Assembly (NCBI GenBank): GCA_021806765.1
Contig: JAJZQR010000001.1
Coordinates: 1-64,000 of the forward strand
Source: Chloroflexota bacterium
GTDB lineage: Bacteria > Chloroflexota > UBA6077
DNA: 64,000 nt
Reading direction: 5' to 3'
The translations under genes and the position numbers were made by a program. How positions within the stretch are numbered: the first letter of the stretch is position 1; the number at the start of each line of letters is the position of its first letter. Below, piece after piece: positions 17,337 to 25,998 of the stretch. The notes below the pieces were generated by a model. The model did no database searches. It was not told the DNA's origin and saw only the letters and a list, made by a program, of their open reading frames with translations.

Positions 17337-18642
17337 AAGCTGGCAACGGAACCTGGCAGCCCTCTGGATCGCCCAGACGCTGACCATGGTAGCCTTCAGC
17401 TTCGTTTTCCCCTTCATCCCCCTCTTCGTCCAGAGCCTGGGAGTGCCGGATCCGGTTGAGGCCGCCGAATGGGCGGGGGCTATTGCGGCGGCAGCCGCCA
17501 TCTCCATGTCCGTGACCCAGCCGATTTGGGGGAATGTGGCCGACCGGTGGGGGCGGAGACCCATGGTGATCCGGTCCATGGTGGGTGGAGCTTTCATCGT
17601 CTCCGTGATGGGACTGGCTACCTCTCCCCAGCAGCTGCTGATAACCCGCTTTGTTCAAGGCACCCTTACTGGAACGGTGGCCGCATCCAACGCGCTGGTC
17701 GCCACTTCGACGCCCAAGCATCGGCTGGGATTCGCCCTGGGGGTGATGCAGGTAGCCGTCTTCCTGGGAAGCTCCGTGGGCCCCCTCTTGGGCGGGGTAC
17801 TCGCTGACGCCTTCGGCTACCGCACGCCGTTCTGCGTCGCGGGCGCACTCATGCTGGTTGGTGCTGGCATCGTGCTCCTCTTCGTGCAGGAGGACTTCAC
17901 TCCCCCTCCGACCGGGACCCCCCGCAGGGGCGTGCTGGCCGAGAGCCGTTCGATGCTGGCCATGACCATATTCCCCATCCTGCTCGGGGTTACCTTCCTG
18001 ATCCAATTCGGCGGCACCATCATCAGCCCCGTGCTGAGCCTCTTCATCGAGGAGTTGGGCGGGGCAGCCGACGCCGCGACGTCAGCCGGCCTGGTCCTGG
18101 CGGCAACGGGCGTGGTGAGCGCCGTCTCGGCCCTGCTCCTCGGGCGAGTGAGCGACCGGCTAGGTCACCGAAGGATCCTGATAGTATGTCTGCTGGGGGC
18201 TTCGATCTCCTACTTTCCCCAGACTCTGGTAGACCAGGTCTGGCAACTGCTGCTGCTGCGGATGCTGCTGGGGCTCTTCCTGGGTGGTCTGATGCCCAGC
18301 GCCAACGCTCTGTTGGCCGGATTGGTGCCCCGGGAGCGGAGGGGTGCAGCCTTCGGACTGGCCGCCACGGCGACCTCCATGGCCAATGCTGCGGGCCCCC
18401 TTTCCGGTGCCTTCATCGCTTCCTACTGGGGGATGAGGTCGGTCTTCCTGGCCACCGGGGTCCTCTTCGCCCTGGCCTTCGGGTGGGTCAGCTGGGGTCT
18501 CAGCCGCCACCCGATTCCACGAACCAGGCCTGAGCGGGAGGCTCCTGTCTCCAAATCCGAGGACATCCCCGCCCCCAACCCAACCGGCGGCGGCTTATCC
18601 ACTGTCGAAGCCTCCGTGGCGAAGGGCGATCTCCCCGAATAG
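17326..18642 (+). CDS. MFS drug-exporter-type transporter (DHA1)
   Basis: A 438-residue 12-helix transporter. It has the loop 2-3 motif GNVADRWGRRPMVIRS, the antiporter motif C region GFALGVMQVAVFLGSSVGPLLGG and the second-half copy GRVSDRLGHRRIL. The N-terminus (IAQTLTMVAFSFVFPFIPLF) is typical of 12-TM TetA/MdtG-like exporters. ATG 17326 overlaps the marR end by 11 bp and follows AGGAG, so it is translationally linked. The last 40 residues are a hydrophilic Pro-rich tail. Confidence 0.87.
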   Translation: MGTESWQRNLAALWIAQTLTMVAFSFVFPFIPLFVQSLGVPDPVEAAEWAGAIAAAAAISMSVTQPIWGNVADRWGRRPMVIRSMVGGAFIVSVMGLATSPQQLLITRFVQGTLTGTVAASNALVATSTPKHRLGFALGVMQVAVFLGSSVGPLLGGVLADAFGYRTPFCVAGALMLVGAGIVLLFVQEDFTPPPTGTPRRGVLAESRSMLAMTIFPILLGVTFLIQFGGTIISPVLSLFIEELGGAADAATSAGLVLAATGVVSAVSALLLGRVSDRLGHRRILIVCLLGASISYFPQTLVDQVWQLLLLRMLLGLFLGGLMPSANALLAGLVPRERRGAAFGLAATATSMANAAGPLSGAFIASYWGMRSVFLATGVLFALAFGWVSWGLSRHPIPRTRPEREAPVSKSEDIPAPNPTGGGLSTVEASVAKGDLPE

Positions 18643-18679
18643 CGCCCGCCGAAGAACGGACCAAAGGACCGGGCCGCAA

Positions 18680-18708
18680 TTGACTATGGACCCGGCAAAA
18701 CGTATAAT
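18680..18708 (+). promoter_or_regulatory. Promoter of tRNA-Gly
   Basis: TTGACT at 18680-18685, a 17-bp spacer and TATAAT at 18703-18708, ending 18 bases before the tRNA. Confidence 0.75.
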
Positions 18709-18726
18709 TTGACAAGAGTTGCTTAT

Positions 18727-18800
18727 GCGGGAGTAACTCAGTCTGGTAGAGTGTCTGCCTTCCAAGCAGATTGTCGCGGGTTCGAGTCCCGTCTCCCGCT
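18727..18800 (+). tRNA. tRNA-Gly (anticodon TCC)
   Basis: A complete cloverleaf: acceptor arms GCGGGAG and CTCCCGC, an anticodon stem TCTGC/GCAGA around loop CTTCCAA (anticodon TCC), and a T-arm with the GGTTCGAGTCC core. The discriminator is T and no CCA is encoded. The integrase gene 163 bases downstream suggests that its 3' end is the attachment site of the conjugative element. Confidence 0.95.
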
Positions 18801-18962
18801 CCCAAGTCCGGTTTGGCCTAGAGCCAGGCCGGATTTCTCTTTCTCCGGCCACCTGAAAAGGGCTCCACGACAATCTAATTTTCGCTCCTCCGGGCGCGGC
18901 GCGACGACCTGACAAATTCTTGCCTGTGGGGCAATAGCCACGGGCAGCAGGAGGTCGCGACA

Positions 18963-20186
18963 ATGGGGAGAAACAACCGCATCCGATGGGAGGACATGGA
19001 CAAGAGCAAGTCCGACATCCAAGTCGCCCTCGCAGCCATCCAACAAGCCAAAGCCTTGAAGTCAGCCCGCACCCAGCAGTGGTACCAGAGCAACATCACC
19101 ACCTTCCGCGGCTGGCTGGTCGAGGCCGGCTACCCGACGACCCTGTCCAACATCACGGCGGATATGGTGCGGGGCTTCCTGGCCGAGGAGGCCTCCAGAC
19201 GGTTCAAGGTGGCCTACCGCAGGCGCAAGACCATCGAGACCGGCGAGTACGAGCGCTATCGAGTGGAGCTACCTGGCCGCCTGTCCGAACACTCATTGAA
19301 CACCAAGATCCGATGCTTGCGCTCCTTCGGCCGCTGGCTGGTGCGCGAGAAGTGGATCGCCGACAGCCCCTTCGAGGGGTTGGAGCTGGCCGGCGCGCCG
19401 AAGCTGCGGAAGAAGGTGCTCTCCGAGGACGAGATCAACCGACTCTTCTCGATGTTCAACGACAAGACCGACATCGGCGCCCGCGACAAGGCCATCCTGT
19501 GGCTCTTCCTCGACACTGGCATCCGGCTGTCCGAGCTGGCGACCCTCACCCTCGACAGCATCAACCTCACCGATGAGAACGACGGACCCTGGGTCCAAGT
19601 GATCGGCAAAGACAGAAAGGAGCGCCGTATCGGACTCTCCGCAGGAGCCTGCAACGCCGTCCGGCACTACGTGGAGTTCTTCCGGCCGGAGTGCCTCCGC
19701 TACGCGCCGAAGCGCTCTCGCGAGTTGGAGGCCCGCGGTATCAAGCTCGTCGAAACGCCTCTCTTCTTGACCGTCGAGGTCCGCGGGATTGACCGCTCCT
19801 GTGGCCAGCAGCTTCTGCCCAACGCCATTCAGCTCATCATCGTTCGCCTGGGGCAGCGAGCCGGCATCCGCGGGCTGAGCTGCCATACCTTCCGGCGTAC
19901 CTTCGCGACCCAGAATCTGGAGCTAGGTGCGAGTCCCCTGGACATCATGTGGGATCTGGGGCACTCCAGCTTGACCATGACCAACTACTACGCCAGCCTG
20001 GCCGATCAGAACCGGATGCGTCGCCACCGCCAGTTCTCCTACATGGAGCGGATGGCGAGAAATATCGCACCGGACCCCAGCCGACGAACGAAAGGGCAAC
20101 AGGATGCCGAACCGCCGGAGTCCTCGCGACGGCTGCCGGTCGAGCGGGAGCAGAAGGAGGCAAGGCAGAGGTTGAGGGTAGTGTAG
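18963..20186 (+). CDS. Tyrosine recombinase / integrase
   Basis: A 407-residue phage-integrase-family recombinase. An N-terminal SAM-like core-binding domain (about 20-120) is followed by the catalytic domain. Catalytic residues are visible: Arg in FLDTGIRLSELATL, His-x-x-Arg in CHTFRRTFATQN, His in DLGHSSLTMTNYY and the Tyr nucleophile just after it. A Lys/Arg-rich tail follows. ATG 18963 follows AGGAGG. It presumably integrates and excises the conjugative element at the adjacent tRNA-Gly. Confidence 0.92.
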   Translation: MGRNNRIRWEDMDKSKSDIQVALAAIQQAKALKSARTQQWYQSNITTFRGWLVEAGYPTTLSNITADMVRGFLAEEASRRFKVAYRRRKTIETGEYERYRVELPGRLSEHSLNTKIRCLRSFGRWLVREKWIADSPFEGLELAGAPKLRKKVLSEDEINRLFSMFNDKTDIGARDKAILWLFLDTGIRLSELATLTLDSINLTDENDGPWVQVIGKDRKERRIGLSAGACNAVRHYVEFFRPECLRYAPKRSRELEARGIKLVETPLFLTVEVRGIDRSCGQQLLPNAIQLIIVRLGQRAGIRGLSCHTFRRTFATQNLELGASPLDIMWDLGHSSLTMTNYYASLADQNRMRRHRQFSYMERMARNIAPDPSRRTKGQQDAEPPESSRRLPVEREQKEARQRLRVV

Positions 20187-20243
20187 CTGGGCAGGGGGTG
20201 GGGGGTGGGCAGAGTCAATGCCCACGCCCCTTCCTTGACGAGG

Positions 20244-20681
20244 TCACCTGACCAGCGGAGCATACCCCGCGGTCACTAGCAGTTGGTCCATCTCTTCCAT
20301 GGAGAGCTGCATCGCCAGCCCCAGCCGGATCACCGTGTCGCGGCTGGGATGGCGCTTGTCGGTGCGATCGCCGACGCGGGCATTCAACGGATCACAGGGA
20401 AGGTTGACCAGGCGCGACACGTAGCTGACGTCCAGCCACGAGCGGCGAGCCAGAGCCGACAGCGACAGCCCCGAGCCACGCAGGTGCCGGTTCAGGCAAC
20501 CGGTGAACGACTCTTCGTTTGCCGCAGCTTCACCATCATCTTGCCACCCGGCACCGTTCCGCTGCTGCCGCGCCACGCTCCCCAGAGACCTCACCACCGG
20601 TATCCCCCGACTTCTGATCTGACGCTGTCGACCAACGCGGACGCCTCGCATGTGCACCCGGGTGGCACCATTTCGCCGCAA
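20244..20681 (-). CDS. Helix-turn-helix protein (Xre-like), last gene of the conjugation operon
   Basis: Residues about 60-145 form an Xre-type HTH: LSLSALARRSWLDVSYVSRL (helices 2-3), then HPSRDTVIRLGLAMQLSMEE and DQLLVTAGYAPL, the usual C-terminal helices. The first 50 residues are Arg-rich and may not be translated. GTG at 20576 is a possible start. It may regulate the element or excision. The start is uncertain. Confidence 0.6.
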   Translation of the reverse strand: MRRNGATRVHMRGVRVGRQRQIRSRGIPVVRSLGSVARQQRNGAGWQDDGEAAANEESFTGCLNRHLRGSGLSLSALARRSWLDVSYVSRLVNLPCDPLNARVGDRTDKRHPSRDTVIRLGLAMQLSMEEMDQLLVTAGYAPLVR

Positions 20682-20773
20682 TTGGCCGGCCGTTTCGGCC
20701 CGCCCAGATCGTGGTCCGATGCGCTGCCGCCATGTCGCTTCACCAGCATCGTATGCATCCTACGCCGCACCAA

Positions 20774-22663
20774 TTACCTGGCCGCTACGCTCGCGCCACC
20801 TGGCAGCTGCTCCTGAGCAACTTGGAGAGAACCTTCCCGCACGCAGTAGCCGGTTTCGCCATGCGGCAGCCAATGGCGACGACGGGTGCTGCCCGGCTCT
20901 CGCCAAATGGGGCCGAGCAGGCCACGGGGGTTGCCCGGATCGAGAAATATGCGCCACTCGCAAGTGAGGAGTAGCGGGATCGCAACTCCACGGCCAACTG
21001 CCGCGGCGCAAGCGGCTCGAGCGATCCGATCCTCCGCCATCCGGTCCTTCGTCACAACCAGGATCGTGGGGAACCCCTCGTAGTCTCGGCTGAAGCTCCC
21101 GATGGTCAGGTACTCAAAGTAAGCGGCGAACTTCTGTAGATAGTCGCGGGCGCTCATGGTGCCCCGGTCGTACTCCAGGAAGAAGCCATAGAGTCGGCCC
21201 CCACGCCGGTAGATGCCATACCCGTCGGGTCGAAGGTGGCGACGGCTGCAGGCGGCAGCATTTCGCCACTCCACCAGCGCCTCGTCGTTTGCGGAAGCGA
21301 CCGCTCTCCGCGCCGTCTCCATGAGGTCCACCAAGATCCCATCGACCCCCAGGGCATGGGACAGGTGCGCCACGAGCTGGCGGCGCGAACCTATCGGATT
21401 GTCGGGGGTCCCTCCTGCTAGGCCGTTGTAGCGGACTGCCGCGGCGAGGGGGAGCCCCTGCTGCGCGGCGACCAGCGCCAGGCCCGCCTCAGTAAGTTCG
21501 ACCAGCTCCAGAGCGCCGAAGTCAGCACCGACTTCCTCCGGCCCCAGCAGCCGCATCAGTCCCCGAGCCATCAGGCGGTTCCGTAGCTGGCGGGCCCACT
21601 TCACCTGCCAGCCGAGCACGGACGCCAGCCGCTCTGGTGGCTGAAAGGGGTGCCGGCCGACGAAGTCTAGCAGCGCCCGGTCGGTCGGCGACAGACCGAT
21701 CGCTGCACGGCCGAGGGTGTTGCCTGCCCTTAAGGCCGCGGAGGTCATCGACAGCGCATCCCCCACGAGGCATGGAACGCGGCTACAGGGGCGACGGGAT
21801 CTCAACCGCTCCAGCTGGATGCGGTGTGAGAGCCCTTCAGCCGGAGGCTGGAAACTCCCCATGAAACGAGCCAACCCCTCGATGCCGCCGGGCAGGTCCT
21901 CCCACGTCGCCACGCACACAGGTAGTGGCGCTTCAAAGCGGGCCCGGCGGGAGTCCTCCAGCATCTGCCCCCAGGCTGCCGCCCGTCGGCGGTCCGTAGT
22001 CGCCACGACCAAGGTGGGGAAGCGGCTGCCCTGGGCGCTCCGAAGGAGGAGAAGACGACCCAGGGTGGTGTGGTAGGCACGCAAGGGGAAGGTCGCCAGG
22101 TCCGGTATCAGCAGGAAAGCTGCAGCCTTCCCCTCCCAGGAGAGCGCCGCGTAGGCTGGCAGTTCGACCCTGGTCGGTGCTTTGAAGGCTGGACGCCGGA
22201 AGTGGCGCCGCCAGGGACGCTCCCAGGCCAGGAGGTTCGGGCCGCCCGGGCGGGAGGCGGCGACGGCCGCCAGCAGCTCATAGCACGCCACGAGCTGTGG
22301 AAGCCCGGGAAGGCGGTCGACCAAGTCGGATCCCCGCAGGTGATTCTTGCGGGCCAGGTGCCCCGGCTCGACCCCCTGATCGAGGGCGATTGTCGCCAAC
22401 CCGAGGTCGCTGAGGTAGTACAGACGAGGTGAGTGGCCGGGCCGCAAGGCTGGCTGAAGGACCCCGACGAGCCCGCTCCCGCGGAGTTGCTCCAGACAGC
22501 GGTAAACACTGGCACCCCCGCGCAGCCCGCCGAGCCGCTCGATCACCTTCGCGTGCAGGAGCGGCAGGCGCGCCAGGAGCAGCAAGACGCCGCGCAGGCT
22601 GTTCTTGCCGACGAGCCACGCTGTCGCTTCCCCTGCGTCCCGCCAGTGCGGTCGGCTGTTCAT
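20774..22663 (-). CDS. Replication-relaxation family protein with duplicated wHTH-nuclease-like halves
   Basis: A 629-residue protein of the Replic_Relax type found on conjugative elements. It appears to be a tandem duplication. Each half has a winged-helix unit (KVIERLGGLRGGASVYRCLE; PERLASVLGWQVKWARQLRN) and an alpha/beta unit ending RFPTLVVATTDRRRAAAW or GFPTILVVTKDRMAEDRI. The second half has a PD-(D/E)xK-like pattern (PDGYGIYRRGG, FFLEYDRG, then Lys in LQKFAAYFEY). In the first half the equivalent segment reads LLIPDLAT, so it is probably inactive. This is the only relaxase candidate in the element. It overlaps the virD4 stop region by 4 bp. Confidence 0.7.
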   Translation of the reverse strand: MNSRPHWRDAGEATAWLVGKNSLRGVLLLLARLPLLHAKVIERLGGLRGGASVYRCLEQLRGSGLVGVLQPALRPGHSPRLYYLSDLGLATIALDQGVEPGHLARKNHLRGSDLVDRLPGLPQLVACYELLAAVAASRPGGPNLLAWERPWRRHFRRPAFKAPTRVELPAYAALSWEGKAAAFLLIPDLATFPLRAYHTTLGRLLLLRSAQGSRFPTLVVATTDRRRAAAWGQMLEDSRRARFEAPLPVCVATWEDLPGGIEGLARFMGSFQPPAEGLSHRIQLERLRSRRPCSRVPCLVGDALSMTSAALRAGNTLGRAAIGLSPTDRALLDFVGRHPFQPPERLASVLGWQVKWARQLRNRLMARGLMRLLGPEEVGADFGALELVELTEAGLALVAAQQGLPLAAAVRYNGLAGGTPDNPIGSRRQLVAHLSHALGVDGILVDLMETARRAVASANDEALVEWRNAAACSRRHLRPDGYGIYRRGGRLYGFFLEYDRGTMSARDYLQKFAAYFEYLTIGSFSRDYEGFPTILVVTKDRMAEDRIARAACAAAVGRGVAIPLLLTCEWRIFLDPGNPRGLLGPIWREPGSTRRRHWLPHGETGYCVREGSLQVAQEQLPGGASVAAR

Positions 22664-25404
22664 GGAACCATGTCTCCTTCTTCCGCTTGCCTCGCTTCCT
22701 CTACGGCATCAGCAGGCCTGGAGATCTCAACCACGTCAGTCTCCGCGACCACCGGGTCGAAGAGTGTGGTCTGGTGAATCCCGGAGCGAGCGGCCTTCCT
22801 ATTTCGATATTCGTTCCGGGGGTTCCTGGCTCCCGGCTGTTGGATCGGGCTGTCAGCAGCCGTTGCTGCCGCATCCCTGGCAACACCGCTTCCGTCTCGC
22901 CCGGCCTGACCTTGCTGCTGAAGTGGACCCAGACGGCTCGCTTCGATCCGGGCGAGGGCGGACCGCAGGTCGTTCTCCACAGCCGTGTGGTCCCGACCGT
23001 AGAAAGCCGCCGAGGCGGTGGCAAGCTGATCCGCGACAGCAGCGTCGCTCTCGGGAGGCGGATCGAGGTGGACCGAGAAGGTGGGCAGCCGCTCTCCCCC
23101 ACTGGAGAGCTTGGCATAGCACTGGTGCTCGCCCAGTCCGACGAGATCCTGCTCGTCCGCCTCGCCGCTCAGCTCGTGTACCACGTACCGAGCGTCCTCG
23201 GCGCTCATGTGGAAAGCGAAGAGGCCATCCAGGTTGGCAAACACCGTCGCCCGAAGGCCCCGGTTCTGGTCGCGATCCAGCGCCTCCAGGCGCGCCAGGC
23301 TCTGGGTCGCCAGGACGAGGTTGGCCCCGTACTTGGCCAACTCGGCCAGGATCGCTTCATAGTCGGCGCCAGGCATGGTGTGGAACTCATCGACCAATAG
23401 CGTCACGGAGTTGCGCTGTTTGGCCTCCAGCCTGGCCTGCTCGCCGATGGTCAGGGCGACGAGATTGAGCAGGGTGGCGCCGACTAGAGAAGACGTGTCC
23501 TCCCCGACGGCGCCCTTGGCCGTATTGACAATGACGATCGCTCCCGAGCGGAGCCAGGCGACGGGATCGATGGTGGAGCGCGGCTGGCCGACGATGACGC
23601 GGGCGGCCCGACTGCCCGCGAAGCGCTGCACCTTGGTCTGCACCGGGTTGGAGATCTCGACTTGCAGCCGGCGGTCGAGCAGGTCGAAGTAGCCCGACCA
23701 CCAGGCCGTGATCACGGGGTCGGCGACGAGAGGGAGCACACTGCGCCGAAAGGCGGTGTCGACCAGCACGGCGGGCACATCCAGGACTGTGTGCTGCCGC
23801 CCTCGGCCAGAGGGGTCGGCGACGCAGATCGCCTGGTTGACCTCGTAGAGGGTGAGCAGGGCAAAGCGGAAGGCGTCCTCCATGCGGGGACCCCAGAAGC
23901 GATCGAACTCCCTCCGGAAAATGGCCAGGGCGTTGGACACCGCCTTGTCCCGATCCCAGCCCAGCCCGGTGTCGATCAGGTTCAGCCCGAAGGGGCGCTC
24001 GCCCTGGGCCACGTCCAGATAGACGACGTCGCCTCGGCGGGCCGGGGGCACTATCCCGACGGCAGCCCGGGCCAGGTCCTGGTGGGGATCGACCAGCACG
24101 AGCCCCCACGGCCTTCCGCTGGCGGTTTGCTGCTCCATCAGATAGCGTGCGATCCGAAGCATAAGGGAGGACTTGCCGCGCCTGGTCTTCGCCACCAGCA
24201 GCAGGTGGCGTCCGAGCAACTCGTCGGGCAGCGCCACGGCAACGCTCCTACCCTGGTGGGTCGAGACGCCGATGCGGCAGCCTCTAGCAACCGTGACCGG
24301 CAAAGGCAGCCGCTGGCGGGCGGTCGTCCGCTCCAGGAGCGGTACGTCGGCCTGGGCCTGGGGCAGGTGCCAGAGGCCCGCCAGCTCCCGGGTGTTGAGG
24401 ACCGGAGACGCCCCGGCACGCGGGATGGGAGCCAGCTCACGCTGGTCGCGGCCTCGGAGATCGAGGTGGTGGGGCACGAGGCCGTTGCCGGCGGCCAGGC
24501 TGAACTGGCGATAGGCCGCGGCGAGCCGATCCAGGCGGGACTCGACCCCTGCCCTGGGCGCTTCGGCCGGTGCAAAGATTGCCAGCCGAATCTGGCTCAC
24601 ATAGGCAATACGGCTCACCTTCTCCTGAACCAGCCGTACGTCGTAGATGGGTCGGTCGGACAGCCAGCGCAATAGCCAAATTGCGCCGGGAGCGCCCGCC
24701 AGGATGGCGCCGACCAGCAGGCCGAGGTGGAGCCAATCCCTGGCAGCGTACCAGTGGTAGCCCTGGAAGATCAGGGTGCCCGCGCCGAGGAGTCCCGCCA
24801 TCAGGAATACGCTGGTCAGCGAAGTGCCCGCTTGAGCGGTGGCACGCTCCGATGCCAGCGGGTGCTCCACGGCCAGGCGAAGGAAGCCGCGGCACCAGTT
24901 GTCGGGAGCCGGCCTCAAAACGAGCTGTGCCAGTCCTCGCCACCCTTCGGGGAGATCGTCCATGGCCCCCAGAATGCCCAGCACCGGATCTGCCTGGGCG
25001 CTCCGAACCGCTTCGACCTCGGCGTCTCGAAAGGTGCGCAGCGGCAGGTACTGGGGAGCACGCAGTGTCATGGTGCAGGCGGCCACCTGCTCGTCGGATC
25101 CGAGCCCGGCGGGATCCAAGCCCGGGTACTTCTCCAGATCGAGTCGCCGGATCTCCGCCTGGGGGTATGCGACGGCGAGCTGGGACTCGAGGTGGCACCG
25201 CATGTCGCGACTCCCTGCCCTGGCCAGAAACCAGCGGGCCGTCCCGGTCGCGGCGATCTCCAGGCCGAAGGGCTCGGCGAGCGAGATGGCCGCCAGCAGG
25301 TTCTCCGCCGGGGTGATGGTCGCGGCGTTGGTGCGCGGCGTCACTATCTCCACCAGCTCCGTCCGGCCGGCCGGCGCTCTCCGCCTCTCAATGGCAATCC
25401 GCAC
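22660..25404 (-). CDS. VirD4/TraG-like coupling ATPase
   Basis: About 914 residues. Two hydrophobic helices near residues 220-270 (SVFLMAGLLGAGTLIF and LGLLVGAILAGAPGAIWLL) precede a P-loop ATPase domain. Walker A is LLVAKTRRGKSSLML, Walker B is VTLLVDEFHTM, and LVLATQSLARLEALD and GSRAARVIVGQ are typical of DNA-pumping ATPases. It would bring DNA to the conjugation channel. GTG 25404, 9 bases after GGAGG, is preferred to the longer frame from 25533. It overlaps the small upstream gene by 17 bp. Confidence 0.82.
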   Translation of the reverse strand: MRIAIERRRAPAGRTELVEIVTPRTNAATITPAENLLAAISLAEPFGLEIAATGTARWFLARAGSRDMRCHLESQLAVAYPQAEIRRLDLEKYPGLDPAGLGSDEQVAACTMTLRAPQYLPLRTFRDAEVEAVRSAQADPVLGILGAMDDLPEGWRGLAQLVLRPAPDNWCRGFLRLAVEHPLASERATAQAGTSLTSVFLMAGLLGAGTLIFQGYHWYAARDWLHLGLLVGAILAGAPGAIWLLRWLSDRPIYDVRLVQEKVSRIAYVSQIRLAIFAPAEAPRAGVESRLDRLAAAYRQFSLAAGNGLVPHHLDLRGRDQRELAPIPRAGASPVLNTRELAGLWHLPQAQADVPLLERTTARQRLPLPVTVARGCRIGVSTHQGRSVAVALPDELLGRHLLLVAKTRRGKSSLMLRIARYLMEQQTASGRPWGLVLVDPHQDLARAAVGIVPPARRGDVVYLDVAQGERPFGLNLIDTGLGWDRDKAVSNALAIFRREFDRFWGPRMEDAFRFALLTLYEVNQAICVADPSGRGRQHTVLDVPAVLVDTAFRRSVLPLVADPVITAWWSGYFDLLDRRLQVEISNPVQTKVQRFAGSRAARVIVGQPRSTIDPVAWLRSGAIVIVNTAKGAVGEDTSSLVGATLLNLVALTIGEQARLEAKQRNSVTLLVDEFHTMPGADYEAILAELAKYGANLVLATQSLARLEALDRDQNRGLRATVFANLDGLFAFHMSAEDARYVVHELSGEADEQDLVGLGEHQCYAKLSSGGERLPTFSVHLDPPPESDAAVADQLATASAAFYGRDHTAVENDLRSALARIEASRLGPLQQQGQAGRDGSGVARDAAATAADSPIQQPGARNPRNEYRNRKAARSGIHQTTLFDPVVAETDVVEISRPADAVEEARQAEEGDMVP

Positions 25405-25705
25405 GGCTACGCACCTCCGTTCGCTCCAGGCGAGCTTGCTCCTCGCGGGCTGCCCGCCGCTCGGCCTTGTCATGGATAGCCCGGAGAAGAGCGCGGTACT
25501 CCTCAAGCACGGCCTCGAAGTCGGCGCAGCCACAGTGTCGCCATGGCCGGTTGGTCACGGCCTCGGCGAAGGCGATCACATCCCGGGGCTGCCAGCCGAG
25601 GAGGCCTCCCAGGCGAAGGACCGCGGCTCGCAGCCGAATCCGCTCATCCGCGGGATGGTGGGAAACGCGGGCAGCGTGGAAAGTCTCGGCGTACTCAACG
25701 GCCAC
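25388..25705 (-). CDS. Small protein of the conjugation operon, unknown function
   Basis: About 105 residues, helical and charged, rich in Arg/Glu at the C-terminus (DKAERRAAREEQARLERTEV). The segment LGWQPRDVIAFAEAVTNRPW may form a small helical domain. A GTG near 25705 lies six bases after GAGGAGG and is preferred to a GTG at 25729. It overlaps the primase end and virD4 start, so it belongs to the operon. Not recognised. Confidence 0.55.
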   Translation of the reverse strand: MAVEYAETFHAARVSHHPADERIRLRAAVLRLGGLLGWQPRDVIAFAEAVTNRPWRHCGCADFEAVLEEYRALLRAIHDKAERRAAREEQARLERTEVRSRADCH

Positions 25706-25998
25706 GGGAAACCTCCTCTCGTACGGCACGCCGTACGGCTGCTAACATCCCGAAGAACTCTGCCCGTCCGCTCGGTCGCCGGCCGAGATCGTTCAGATCG
25801 CAGCCCTCCGGCAATCGAATCGGCCTCCAACGCTCGCCCAACTGCTCACCGAAGCGCTCGGCTGCCGCCCGGCCGGCCTCGTCCCCGTCGAGGACACCGT
25901 AGACCACCTCTGCCCTCGCCAGGAAGCCGAGCCGTTCCGCCGGAAGGTGGGTCCCACAGGGGCTGAAGGCGGGCAGCTTCCAGGTGACGGCAGTCAGG
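25695..25998 (-). CDS. DnaG-like primase, 3' exon (TOPRIM C-terminal part)
   Basis: The second exon of the split primase gene. It encodes LTAVTWKLPAFSPCGTHLP and continues to VVYGVLDGDEAGRAAAERFG, the TOPRIM Asp-x-Asp metal site and helix, ending with LPEGCDLNDLGRRPSG. Joined to 28445-29241, the two exons give 1101 bases (367 codons including stop) in frame, with the junction ...EGVFD-Y-LTAVTW.... Only intron removal makes the active site complete, because the TOPRIM Glu (in LCEGVFD) is in exon 1 and the Asp pair in exon 2. Confidence 0.8.
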
